DNA from: Kitasatospora terrestris | GTDB taxonomy: Bacteria > Actinomycetota > Actinomycetes > Streptomycetales > Streptomycetaceae | NCBI RefSeq assembly: GCF_039542905.1 | Contig: NZ_BAABIS010000001.1 | Span: forward strand, 1,860,001 to 1,924,000 | Length of the DNA stretch: 64,000 nt | Reading direction: 5' to 3' | In this document: positions 16,418 to 24,756 of the stretch, piece after piece | Numbering within the stretch: the stretch's first letter is position 1 | How the letters are laid out: each line of letters starts with the position of its first letter | Notes under the pieces: model-generated | Seen by the model: only the letters and a program-made list of their open reading frames with translations | Told to the model about the DNA's origin: nothing | Database searches by the model: none | Position numbers and translations under genes: made by a program

Positions 16418-16458
16418 CCGAGACCCCCGTCGCCACGACACCGGTGCGGGGGTCTCGG
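16418..16458 (+). terminator. Rho-independent-type terminator hairpin
   Basis: CCGAGACCCCCG (16418-16429) and CGGGGGTCTCGG (16447-16458) form a perfect 12-bp stem with a 17-nt loop, 21 bp after the stop of the repeat protein. There is no strong U-tract, as is common in streptomycetes. It separates that gene from the chitinase promoter. Confidence 0.75.
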
Positions 16459-16511
16459 CGTTCCCGTACCCGACCGCGCCAGACGCACTGTCAGGTCCAC
16501 GCTCCGCCAGT

Positions 16512-16523
16512 TGGTCCAGACCT
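16512..16523. promoter_or_regulatory. DasR-responsive element (dre) before the chitinase
   Basis: TGGTCCAGACCT closely matches the known DasR consensus (TGGTCTAGACCA) and the repeats described in Streptomyces chitinase promoters. It lies directly against the -35 box at 16525, so DasR bound here would block RNA polymerase until N-acetylglucosamine-derived phosphosugars release it. The dasR gene is not in the window. Confidence 0.75.
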
Positions 16524-16524
16524 A

Positions 16525-16553
16525 TTGCCAGTCGGGTGCGCGGTCCCTACCCT
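16525..16553 (+). promoter_or_regulatory. Probable chitinase promoter
   Basis: TTGCCA (16525-16530) and TACCCT (16548-16553) are spaced by 17 bp and overlap the right edge of the DasR-type site. This leaves a leader of roughly 150 nt before the chitinase start, with GGAG at 16700-16703 as ribosome binding site. Assigned by pattern only. Confidence 0.5.
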
Positions 16554-16712
16554 CCAATGCACAGGACCTCCGCGGCAACCCGACGGCCCGAGGCACCCTC
16601 CGCTCCGCGCTGCCCCAACCGCCCGGAGTGCGCACGCCCTTGCACCTGGCACCTCCCCCACAGGTAGTGGAGCCGCACCGTGAGGGCGCGCTCCCGGACA
16701 GGAGCTCAACAC

Positions 16713-18965
16713 ATGCGCAGACGTCGGCACCGCCTCTCCCTCCTCGCCGTCGGGAGCCTGCTCGTCCCGCTCATCGCGGTCGTCCTGCCCGCCACCGCCG
16801 CACACGCGGCGGAACCGACCGCCACCTTCACCAAGGACCAGGACTGGGGCACCGGGTACGGCGGCAGCTACACCGTCAACAACGCCTCCTCGGCCGCGCT
16901 GAACAACTGGGTGCTGGAGTTCGACCTCCCGACCGGCAACAGCGTCGCCTCGCTCTGGAACGCGACCTACACCGCGGCGTCCTCGCACGTCACGGTGAAG
17001 CCGCCGAGCTGGCAGACCTCGATCCCGGCCGGCGGCTCGTACAACTTCGGCTTCAACATCGCCTACTCGGGCGCGTACACGCCGCTGAAGAACTGCAAGC
17101 TGAACGGCAAGCCGTGCGACGGCACCGGCTCGGACACCCAGGCGCCGACCGTGCCGGGCAACCTGCGGGCCTCGCTGGTGGGCGCCAACGGCGCCTCACT
17201 GACCTGGACGGCCTCCACCGACAACGTCGCGGTGGCCGGCTACGACGTGTACGACGGCGCGGCCAAGGTGGGCAGCTCGGCGACCAACTCGCTGTCGCTG
17301 ACCGGGCTCGCGGTGGGCACCCACACCTTCACGGTGGTGGCGTACGACTCCTCGTCCAACCGTTCCGCGGCCTCCGGCGGGGCCCAGCTGACCGTGCCGC
17401 AGCCGCCGGTCGACAACCAGCCGCCGACCGTCCCGGGGACGCCGTCGGTGACCGGCACCAGCTCCAGTTCGATCTCGCTGAGCTGGACGGCCTCCACCGA
17501 CAACGTCGGCGTGGTGGCGTACGACGTGTACAACGGCTCGACCATCGCCAAGACGGTGACCACCAACGCGGCGACGGTGGACGGCCTGGCCGCCGACACC
17601 TCGTACACCTTCACCGTGAAGGCGCGGGACGCGGCCGGCAACACCTCGGGCGCCTCCGGCCCGGTGACCGGGAAGACCCAGCAGGGCGGCACCACGCCCG
17701 GGACGACCATCGGGTACTTCACCCAGTGGTCGATCTACGCCCGCGGCTACAGCGTGAAGAAGCTGGACACCTCGGGCAGCGCGGCGAAGCTCAACTACCT
17801 CAACTACGCCTTCGCCAACATCCACCCGACCACCAAGCAGTGCTTCATCACCAACAAGGCGGCGGGCAACGACTCCGACCCGAACGCCGGTGACGGCGCC
17901 GGTGACGCCTGGGCCGACTTCGGCAAGGGCTGGGACGCGGGCAACTCGGTGGCCGGCACCACGGACACCTGGGACCAGCCGCTGGCGGGCAACTTCAACC
18001 AGCTGAAGCAGCTGAAGGCCAAGTACCCCAACCTCAAGATCCAGATCTCGATCGGCGGCTGGTCGTACAGCAAGTGGTTCTCCGACGCGGCCTCCACCGA
18101 CGCCTCCCGCAAGGCGCTGGTGAGCTCCTGCATCGACATGTACATCAAGGGCAACCTGCCGGTGATCGACGGCCGCGGTGGCGCGGGCTCGGCCGCGGGC
18201 ATCTTCGACGGCATCGACCTCGACTGGGAGTGGCCGAACTCCGACGGGCACCTGGGCAACGTCTTCAAGCCCGCCGACAAGGCCAACTACACCCTGCTGG
18301 CCCAGGAGTTCCGTCGCCAGCTGGACGCGCTGGGCGCCACCACCGGCAAGCACTACACGCTGAGCGCCTTCCTGCCGGCCGACCCGGCGAAGGTCTCCGC
18401 GGGCATCGACATCCCGGGCCTGTTCGGGGCGTTCGACTTCGCCACCATCCAGGGCTACGACTACCACGGCGCCTGGGAGACCACCACCAACCAGCAGTCC
18501 GCGATCAAGCTGGCCGCCGGTGACCCGAGCACGCCCGACCGGCAGTTCAGCTCGGAGATCGCGATCAACGCCTACCTGCAGGGCGGTGCGCCCAAGTCCA
18601 AGCTGACCCTGGGCGTCCCGTTCTACGGCCGCGGCTGGACGGGCGTGCCGCGCGGCACCACCAACGGGCTGTTCCAGACCTCGACCGGCCCGGCCCCGGG
18701 CACCTACGAGAACGGGTACGAGGACTACCACAAGCTCAAGGACATGGCGGCGAGCGGTGGTTACACCATCTACCGCGACCCGGCCTCCGGCCACGCGTAC
18801 ATCTACAACGGCACGGTGCTGTACACCTACGACGACCCGACCGAGATCGCCCGCAAGGCCGCCTGGATCAAGTCCCAGGGGCTGGCCGGCGCGATGATCT
18901 GGTCGTTCGACGGTGACACCGCCAACGGCGAGTTGATGACCGCGCTGTCCAACGGCCTGAAGTAG
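16713..18965 (+). CDS. Secreted GH18 chitinase with CBM2 and two fibronectin type III domains, 750 aa
   Basis: Extracellular endo- or processive chitinase. A Sec signal peptide (RRRRH plus a hydrophobic core) ends near AHA at residue ~33. Next come a family 2 carbohydrate-binding module (~34-135, with FTKDQDWGTGYGGSYTVNN), two FnIII domains (~140-232 and ~236-325, each with the LTWTASTDNV or LSWTASTDNV signature), and the GH18 barrel from TIGYFTQWSIY to the end. The catalytic signature DGIDLDWEWP is intact, with the proton donor Glu506. ATG 16713 has GGAG 9 bp upstream; a GTG at 16680 would add 11 residues. Expression is probably under DasR control. It would release chitooligosaccharides for uptake by systems encoded elsewhere. 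Confidence 0.95.
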   Translation: MRRRRHRLSLLAVGSLLVPLIAVVLPATAAHAAEPTATFTKDQDWGTGYGGSYTVNNASSAALNNWVLEFDLPTGNSVASLWNATYTAASSHVTVKPPSWQTSIPAGGSYNFGFNIAYSGAYTPLKNCKLNGKPCDGTGSDTQAPTVPGNLRASLVGANGASLTWTASTDNVAVAGYDVYDGAAKVGSSATNSLSLTGLAVGTHTFTVVAYDSSSNRSAASGGAQLTVPQPPVDNQPPTVPGTPSVTGTSSSSISLSWTASTDNVGVVAYDVYNGSTIAKTVTTNAATVDGLAADTSYTFTVKARDAAGNTSGASGPVTGKTQQGGTTPGTTIGYFTQWSIYARGYSVKKLDTSGSAAKLNYLNYAFANIHPTTKQCFITNKAAGNDSDPNAGDGAGDAWADFGKGWDAGNSVAGTTDTWDQPLAGNFNQLKQLKAKYPNLKIQISIGGWSYSKWFSDAASTDASRKALVSSCIDMYIKGNLPVIDGRGGAGSAAGIFDGIDLDWEWPNSDGHLGNVFKPADKANYTLLAQEFRRQLDALGATTGKHYTLSAFLPADPAKVSAGIDIPGLFGAFDFATIQGYDYHGAWETTTNQQSAIKLAAGDPSTPDRQFSSEIAINAYLQGGAPKSKLTLGVPFYGRGWTGVPRGTTNGLFQTSTGPAPGTYENGYEDYHKLKDMAASGGYTIYRDPASGHAYIYNGTVLYTYDDPTEIARKAAWIKSQGLAGAMIWSFDGDTANGELMTALSNGLK

Positions 18966-18974
18966 CAGGGCGGC

Positions 18975-19661
18975 TCAGGCGCGGCGTGCCAGGTGGACGA
19001 CATCCGGCACGCCGCGCTCGACCGCCACCTGCAGGGTGTGCACCCCGGCGAAGCCGGCGTCCCGCAGCGCCTGCTCGAAGGCGGCGGAGGGCTGGGCGCT
19101 CCACACCGCGAGCACCCCGCCGGGGTTGAGCCGCCGGTGGGCGGCGGCCAGCCCGGCCGGGCCGTACAGGCCGGCGTTGGCGTCGCTGACGGTCCAGTCC
19201 GGGCCGTTGTCGATGTCGAGGCAGAGCGCGTCGTAGCCGGGCCCGTCGGCGGCCAGATGGGCGACCAGGTCGGCGTGGACCACCGTGACCCGCGGGTCCT
19301 CCAGCGCACCGGCGGAGAACGCGGCCAGCGGCCCGGCACGGTGCCAGTCGACGATCGCGCCCTCCCGCTCGACCACCACGATCCGCTCCCAGCGCGGCTC
19401 GGCGGCGGCGTGGGCCAGCGAGAAGCCGACGCCCAGTCCGCCGATCAGCACCGACCGGCCGGCCCCCGGCAGCAGGTCGAGCGCGGCCCGGACCAGCAGC
19501 CGTTCGGAGCGGCCGTCGGCGGTGTCCATCAGGAAGCAGCCGTTGGCGATGATCTCGTAGTGCCCGCCGCGCCGGCGCAGCACCACCTCGCCGTACGGCC
19601 CCTCGCGCCGGTCGACGGTGACGGGCGGCTCCAGGCCCTCCCGGGTCGGCAGCACGGACAT
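18975..19661 (-). CDS. Spermidine-synthase-like methyltransferase-fold protein, 228 aa
   Basis: Rossmann fold of the spermine/spermidine synthase family: SVLIGGLGVGFSLAHAA is motif I, IVVVEREGAIVDWHR the acidic cofactor-binding strand, and YDALCLDIDNGPDW the active-site strand. The usual catalytic DxxDP motif of true spermidine synthases is replaced by DIDNGPD, so polyamine synthesis is doubtful. Many actinobacterial members are of unknown function. It converges on the chitinase with only 9 bp between stops. Confidence 0.75.
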   Translation of the reverse strand: MSVLPTREGLEPPVTVDRREGPYGEVVLRRRGGHYEIIANGCFLMDTADGRSERLLVRAALDLLPGAGRSVLIGGLGVGFSLAHAAAEPRWERIVVVEREGAIVDWHRAGPLAAFSAGALEDPRVTVVHADLVAHLAADGPGYDALCLDIDNGPDWTVSDANAGLYGPAGLAAAHRRLNPGGVLAVWSAQPSAAFEQALRDAGFAGVHTLQVAVERGVPDVVHLARRA

Positions 19662-19730
19662 CCTCGGCCCCCTGCGGTGCGGTCGATCACGAACGGTCCG
19701 ACTCTACCCGCCGGGGAGCCGCCGGCGCGG

Positions 19731-19979
19731 TCATCTCTGCTGACGGCCTTTCAGCAGCCAGCCCAGCGCGGTGCCGGCCAGCAGGGTGGCCAGCAGGGCG
19801 ATCCACAGCGGGCAGGTCACCGTGAACACCCAGAACTGGATCTGCACCCTCTCGAGGTTGGCGAACAGGAACCAGACCGCCAGCACCACGATCACGGCGA
19901 TCGCGATGTACCGGGTCGGAACGCCCGCGATCTCGCCGCGCTGCTGGGGACCTGAGGAACCACCGGATGTCTTGGTCAC
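19731..19979 (-). CDS. LapA-domain (DUF1049) small membrane protein, 82 aa
   Basis: After a polar ~25-residue N-terminus there are two transmembrane helices (YIAIAVIVVLAVWFLFANL and WIALLATLLAGTALGWLLKG) separated by a short loop with VQIQFWVFTV, the usual LapA/DUF1049 pattern. In proteobacteria LapA-like proteins support envelope assembly; the role in actinobacteria is not known. GTG 19979 is taken as start. It stands alone between the spermidine-synthase-like gene and the ABC exporter. Confidence 0.75.
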   Translation of the reverse strand: MTKTSGGSSGPQQRGEIAGVPTRYIAIAVIVVLAVWFLFANLERVQIQFWVFTVTCPLWIALLATLLAGTALGWLLKGRQQR

Positions 19980-20084
19980 AGCGGCAGTCTGCGCCCGCCC
20001 CCCGGCGCGGACCGGCGCGCCGCCCGGGACTCGCCCGAGCGGCGCAAGGCCGTTCACCCCTGCGGGGGCCCGGACGGCCCTCCG

Positions 20085-21857
20085 TCAGCGCTCGTCCCGC
20101 CAGGACCGCCACAGCGCGGCGTACGGACCGCCCGCCGCGACCAGGGCCGGGTGCGGGCCGTACTCGCTGATCCGGCCCTCCTCCACCACCGCGATCACGT
20201 CCGCGTCGTGCGCGGTGTGCAGGCGGTGCGCGATCGCCACCACCGTGCGGCCCTCCAGCACCCGGGAGAGCGAACGCTCCAGGTGCCGGGCGGCCCGCGG
20301 GTCCAGCAGCGAGGTCGCCTCGTCCAGCACCAGGGTGTGCGGGTCCGCCAGCACCAGCCGGGCCAGCGCCAGCTGCTGCGCCTGCGAGGGCGTCAGCGCC
20401 GCGCCGCCGGAGCCCACCTCGGTGTCCAGCCCCTCCGGCAGGGCCTCGGCCCAGTCCGCGGCGTCCACCGCGGCCAGTGCCTCGCGCAGCTCGGTGTCGT
20501 CCGCGTCCGCCCGGGCCAGGCGCAGGTTGTCGCGCAGGGTGCCGACGAAGACGTGGTGCTCCTGGTTGACCAGCGCGACCTCGGTGCGGATCCGCTCGGC
20601 GGGCATCCGGGCCAGCGGCACCCCGCCCAGGGTGACCCGGCCGCGGCCCGGCGCGTAGATGCCGGCCAGCAGCCGGCCCAGCGTCGACTTGCCCGCGCCG
20701 GAGGGCCCGACCAGCGCGACCCGGCTGCCCGGTGCCACGTCCAGGGTGATCCCGTGCAGCACGTCCGCGCCCTCCCGGTAGCCGAACCGCACCTCGCGCG
20801 CCTCGACCCGGCGGCCGTCCGGGCGCAGCGCCGCGTCGGTGTCCGGGTCCGCGACCTCGCGCACCCCGACCAGCCGGGCCAGCGACGCCTGGCCGGTCTG
20901 CAGCTCCTCGTACCAGCGCAGGATCATCCCGACCGGGTGCACCAGCGCCTGCGCGTACAGCACCCCGGCGGTCAGCCGGCCCGCGTCCAGCCAGCCCTGC
21001 ATCGCGAACAGCCCGCCGACCACCAGGGTCGAGATCACCGCGATCGCGTAGGTGCCGTCCACCGTGGGGAACCAGACCGTGCGCAGCCACAGCGTGTACC
21101 GCTCCCAGTCCACCCACGCGTGGATCTTGCGGTCCGTCAGCCGGATCCGCTCCGGTCCGAGCCGCAGCGCCTCCACCGTGCGGCCGGCGTCGACCGTCTC
21201 GGCGAGCACCGTGTTCACCGCCGCGTACCCGGCCGACTCGGCGCGGTACGCCTGCGGGGCGCGGCGGAAGTACCAGCGCGAGCCCACCAGCAGCGTGGGC
21301 AGGCCCAGCATGGCGGCCGCCGCCAGCAGCGGCGAGGTCACCACCAGCGCGCCCAGCACCAGCACCACCGACACCACCGCGACCGCCAGCTCCGGCACCG
21401 CGTCCCGGACCGAGCGGGCCAGCCGGTCGACGTCGGTGGTGCCGCGGGAGACCAGGTCGCCGGTGCCGGCGCGCTCCAGCACGCCGGGCGGCAGCGCGAC
21501 CGAGCGGGTCAGGAAGTCCTCCCGCAGGTCGGCCAGCACCGCCTCGCCCAGCACGCTGCCGCGCAGCGCCGACAGCCCGCTGAACACCGCCGCGACCGCC
21601 AGCGACCCCAGGTACCAGGCGACCGCGCCCCGGATCCGCTCCTCGGCCGTCCCCGCCGACAGCGACTCGACCAGCGCGCCGAGCACCGCCGGGCCGACCA
21701 GCCCGGCGACCGTGGCCGCCGTGTGCAGCCCCACCACCCCGGCCAGCCCCCACCGGTGCCGGCGCACCAGCACCCGCGCGTACGCCCGCACCGTCGCCCC
21801 CGACGCCACCGGCAGCATCGTCGCGGGCCCCTGCTCGGCCGCCTGCGGTGCCTTCAT
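20085..21857 (-). CDS. ABC exporter half-transporter B (membrane domain + ATPase with intact Walker A), 590 aa
   Basis: Second subunit of a heterodimeric type IV ABC exporter. Residues ~25-320 are the six-helix membrane domain; residues ~345-590 are the nucleotide-binding domain. Walker A GPSGAGKST and Walker B TLVLDEATS (with the catalytic Glu) are intact, but the signature motif reads LTPSQ instead of LSGGQ. The start ATG 21857 overlaps the stop of the partner gene by 4 bp (ATGA), so the two are translationally coupled. With the partner, it forms one consensus and one degenerate ATP site. The cargo is unknown; lipids, peptides or drugs are all possible. Confidence 0.92.
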   Translation of the reverse strand: MKAPQAAEQGPATMLPVASGATVRAYARVLVRRHRWGLAGVVGLHTAATVAGLVGPAVLGALVESLSAGTAEERIRGAVAWYLGSLAVAAVFSGLSALRGSVLGEAVLADLREDFLTRSVALPPGVLERAGTGDLVSRGTTDVDRLARSVRDAVPELAVAVVSVVLVLGALVVTSPLLAAAAMLGLPTLLVGSRWYFRRAPQAYRAESAGYAAVNTVLAETVDAGRTVEALRLGPERIRLTDRKIHAWVDWERYTLWLRTVWFPTVDGTYAIAVISTLVVGGLFAMQGWLDAGRLTAGVLYAQALVHPVGMILRWYEELQTGQASLARLVGVREVADPDTDAALRPDGRRVEAREVRFGYREGADVLHGITLDVAPGSRVALVGPSGAGKSTLGRLLAGIYAPGRGRVTLGGVPLARMPAERIRTEVALVNQEHHVFVGTLRDNLRLARADADDTELREALAAVDAADWAEALPEGLDTEVGSGGAALTPSQAQQLALARLVLADPHTLVLDEATSLLDPRAARHLERSLSRVLEGRTVVAIAHRLHTAHDADVIAVVEEGRISEYGPHPALVAAGGPYAALWRSWRDER

Positions 21858-23683
21858 CGTTCCTCCTCGGCCCCGGGCGGGGCGTCGTCTTCCCTGGTCA
21901 CGACGGCGCGGTAGCGGGGCTCGCGCGCCAGCAGCGTGCGGTGCGTCCCGGTCGCCACGACCCTGCCGTCCTGCAGCAGGTGGACCGCGTCCGCCTGGTC
22001 CAGCAGCAGCGGGCTGGTCGCCAGGACCACCGTGGTCCGCTCCTCGCGGAGCTTGCGCAGGCCCGCCGCGATCCGCGCCTCGGTGTGCGCGTCGACCGCG
22101 CTGGTCGGCTCGTCCAGCACCAGCACCGGCGGGTCCGCCACCAGCGACCGGGCCAGTGCCAGCCGCTGGCGCTGCCCGCCGGAGAGCGAGCGCCCGCGCT
22201 CGGTGATCCGGGCCCGCATCGGCTCGCCCCCGCACTCGGGCGAGCCGTCCACCAGCGCGTCCAGCACGTCCTCCGCCCTGGCGGCGGCCAGCGCGTCCTC
22301 CACCGCGACCCGCCCGGAACGCGGGACGTCCAGCAGGTCCGCGAGCGTCCCGGAGAGCAGCACCGGCTCCTTGTCGTGCACCATCACCGCCGCCCGCACC
22401 TCGCCCGCGGCCACCGCGTCGAACGGCACCCCGCCCAGCCGGGCGCTGGGCGTGCCGTCCCCCGCTTCCCCGCCGAGCCGGGCCGCCAGCTCGCCCGCGA
22501 CGTCGGGGTCGCCGCACACCACGGCGGTCAGCCGCCCGGCCCGCGCGGTCAGCCCGCTCGCCGGGTCGTGCAGGTCGGAGCGGTCGGCGGCGGGCAGCAC
22601 GGCGGTGGCCTCCCGCCGCCCCGCCGCGCCGGCCGACAGCACCCGGACCGCCCGCTCCGCCGACACCCGGGCCACGCTCCAGGCGTGCGCGGCCTCGCCC
22701 AGGATCCGCAGCGGCGCCGCCAGGAAGGCCGTCGCGCCGTACACCGCGACCAGCTCGCCGACGCCGATCCGCCCGTGCGCCGCCAGCTCCGCCCCGTACC
22801 AGGTCACGCCGACCACGAAGAGCCCGGGCAGCAGCAGCTCCTGGGCCCGGATCAGCGCGTTGATCCGGGCGGTCCGCACCGCGGCCGCCCGGACCCGCTG
22901 GGAGGCCTCCCGGTACCGGCGCAGGAAGAGCTCCTCCCCGCCGATGCCGCGCAGCACCCGCAGCCCGGCCACGGTGTCGGCGGCCAGCGCGGTGGCCTTG
23001 CCGCCGAGCGCGCGCTGCGCGGTGTACCGCCGTTCGAACGGGCCGAGCAGGGGCAGCACCGCCGCCGCGAGCACCGGGACGCCGAGCAGCACGATCAGCC
23101 CCAGCAGCGGCCGCCGGAGCAGGACCACGCCGCTGACGCCCAGCCAGACCAGCACGGCGGCGCGCACCCGGGCGGTCAGCTCGACGTACCAGCCGATCTT
23201 CTCGACGTCGCCGCTGGAGACGGCGACCACCTCGCCGGTGGCGATCCGCCGGGAGAGCCCGGAGCCGAGGTGGGAGGCCTGCCGGGCGACCAGCTGGCGG
23301 ACGGTGGAGGCGGCGCGGATCCAGTTCCAGACCGCCCGGCGGTGCAGCAGCACGGTGGCGCAGGACTGGCCGGCGGAGAGCGCCAGCGCCAGCAGCGCGG
23401 CGTGCCACAGCGCGCCGCGGTCGTGGTCGACGACGGCCTGGATGCCGCGGCCGAGCGCCACCGGGAGCGCGGCGAGGCAGCTCATCTCCGCCACGCCCCA
23501 GAGCGTGGCGAGGTGCTGGCCGGCGCGCTGCTCGCGCCGCAGCCAGCGGAGGAATCCGGTCGGGGAGGACAGGTCGGGGCGGCCGGGGTCGGCGAGCGGG
23601 AGCGTTTCGAGCTGGTCCATGGTGCGAGGAGGTTCCCGACCGCGGTGTGACGCACGCAACGGGTTTTCCGCCGGGGTGGCCAT
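21854..23683 (-). CDS. ABC exporter half-transporter A (membrane domain + ATPase with degenerate Walker A), 609 aa
   Basis: First subunit of the heterodimeric exporter. The membrane domain covers residues ~55-340. In the ATPase domain the position of Walker A reads VVCGDPDVAGE, lacking the GKS/T that binds phosphate. The signature LSGGQRQRLALARSL and Walker B VLVLDEPTS are intact. This is the exact complement of the defects in subunit B. ATG 23683 is preceded by GGAGG at 6 bp; an internal ATG at 23620 has no such site. It diverges from the aldo/keto reductase with 125 bp between starts. Confidence 0.92.
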   Translation of the reverse strand: MATPAENPLRASHRGREPPRTMDQLETLPLADPGRPDLSSPTGFLRWLRREQRAGQHLATLWGVAEMSCLAALPVALGRGIQAVVDHDRGALWHAALLALALSAGQSCATVLLHRRAVWNWIRAASTVRQLVARQASHLGSGLSRRIATGEVVAVSSGDVEKIGWYVELTARVRAAVLVWLGVSGVVLLRRPLLGLIVLLGVPVLAAAVLPLLGPFERRYTAQRALGGKATALAADTVAGLRVLRGIGGEELFLRRYREASQRVRAAAVRTARINALIRAQELLLPGLFVVGVTWYGAELAAHGRIGVGELVAVYGATAFLAAPLRILGEAAHAWSVARVSAERAVRVLSAGAAGRREATAVLPAADRSDLHDPASGLTARAGRLTAVVCGDPDVAGELAARLGGEAGDGTPSARLGGVPFDAVAAGEVRAAVMVHDKEPVLLSGTLADLLDVPRSGRVAVEDALAAARAEDVLDALVDGSPECGGEPMRARITERGRSLSGGQRQRLALARSLVADPPVLVLDEPTSAVDAHTEARIAAGLRKLREERTTVVLATSPLLLDQADAVHLLQDGRVVATGTHRTLLAREPRYRAVVTREDDAPPGAEEER

Positions 23684-23808
23684 TTCAGGCCTCCGTTCCC
23701 AGCAGCACTCACTCGTCCCGGTGAACCGGCGCAACCCCGGGAATAGCGGAGCGTTCAGTCCGGTTCCGATGACGGAACCATCGGACGACCTGAAGGGCAC
23801 CCCTTCTC

Positions 23809-24663
23809 GTGACCAGCATTCCCCACGTGACCCTCAACAACGGCGCGGAGATCCCGCAGCTCGGTTTCGGCGTCTGGCAGGTGCCGGACGCGGAGGCCGC
23901 CCCGGCCGTGCGCACCGCGATCGAGGCGGGTTACCGCTCCGTCGACACCGCCGCGATCTACGAGAACGAGGCGGGCACCGGCAAGGCGATCGCCGAGGCC
24001 GGCGTCGCCCGCGACGAGCTGTTCGTCACCACCAAGCTGTGGAACTCCGGCACCCGCGACTGGTCCGGCGCCCAGGGCCGGGACGCGGTGCGCAGGGCCT
24101 TCGACACCTCGCTCGACCTGCTGGGCCTGGAGTACCTCGACCTGTACCTGATCCACTGGCCGCGCCCGATGCACGACAGCTTCCTCAACATCTGGCAGGC
24201 GTTCGAGGAGCTGCTGGCCGACGGCCGGGTCAAGTCGGTCGGCGTGTCCAACTTCGGCACCGCGCAGCTGGAGACGCTGCTCAAGGAGAGCTCCGTCGTC
24301 CCGGTGCTCAACCAGGTCGAGCTGCACCCGCACTTCCCGCAGCACGAGCTGCGCGCCTTCCACGCCGAGCACGGCATCGCCACCGAGGCGTGGTCGCCGC
24401 TCGGCCAGGGCAAGGGCCTGCTCAGCGAGCCGGCCCTGGTGAAGGTCGCGGCGAAGCACGGCCGCACGGTGGCCCAGGTGGTCCTGCGCTGGCACCTGCA
24501 GAGCGGTGTCATCGCCATCCCGAAGTCGGTGACCCCGTCCCGCATCCGGGAGAACCTCGACGTCGCCGGCTTCGAGCTGGACGCGGAGGACATGGCCGCG
24601 ATCGCCGCCGTCGAGACCGGCGAGCGCCTCGGCCCGGACCCGCAGGGCTTCGACTGGAACTGA
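23809..24663 (+). CDS. Aldo/keto reductase, 284 aa
   Basis: NADPH-dependent carbonyl reductase of the AKR superfamily (2,5-diketogluconate-reductase-like branch). The catalytic tetrad is visible: Asp in YRSVDTAAIYENE, Tyr in the same segment, Lys in VTTKLWNS and His in YLIHWPRP. The cofactor-binding IPKSVTPSRIRENLDV block is near the C-terminus. Normal length. GTG 23809 follows a GAAGGG purine stretch. No pathway neighbours identify the substrate; such enzymes often detoxify aldehydes. Confidence 0.92.
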   Translation: MTSIPHVTLNNGAEIPQLGFGVWQVPDAEAAPAVRTAIEAGYRSVDTAAIYENEAGTGKAIAEAGVARDELFVTTKLWNSGTRDWSGAQGRDAVRRAFDTSLDLLGLEYLDLYLIHWPRPMHDSFLNIWQAFEELLADGRVKSVGVSNFGTAQLETLLKESSVVPVLNQVELHPHFPQHELRAFHAEHGIATEAWSPLGQGKGLLSEPALVKVAAKHGRTVAQVVLRWHLQSGVIAIPKSVTPSRIRENLDVAGFELDAEDMAAIAAVETGERLGPDPQGFDWN

Positions 24664-24744
24664 GCCCCTCGTCGAGGGGCCCGGGCCCGAACGCCTGAAC
24701 GCCAGGCCCGCCGCCTTCGTGGGGTGGCGGGGCCTGGCGTTCAG
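24664..24744. terminator. Double hairpin terminator between convergent genes
   Basis: A 7-bp stem with a 3-nt loop (GCCCCTC / GAGGGGC, 24664-24680) follows the reductase stop. A second, much longer stem pairs CTGAACGCCAGGCC (24695-24708) with GGCCTGGCGTTCAG (24731-24744), perfect over 14 bp and extendable inwards with a mismatch. It would stop transcripts of the aldo/keto reductase and of the MarR gene from both sides. Confidence 0.8.
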
Positions 24745-24756
24745 GGTGGCGAATCG

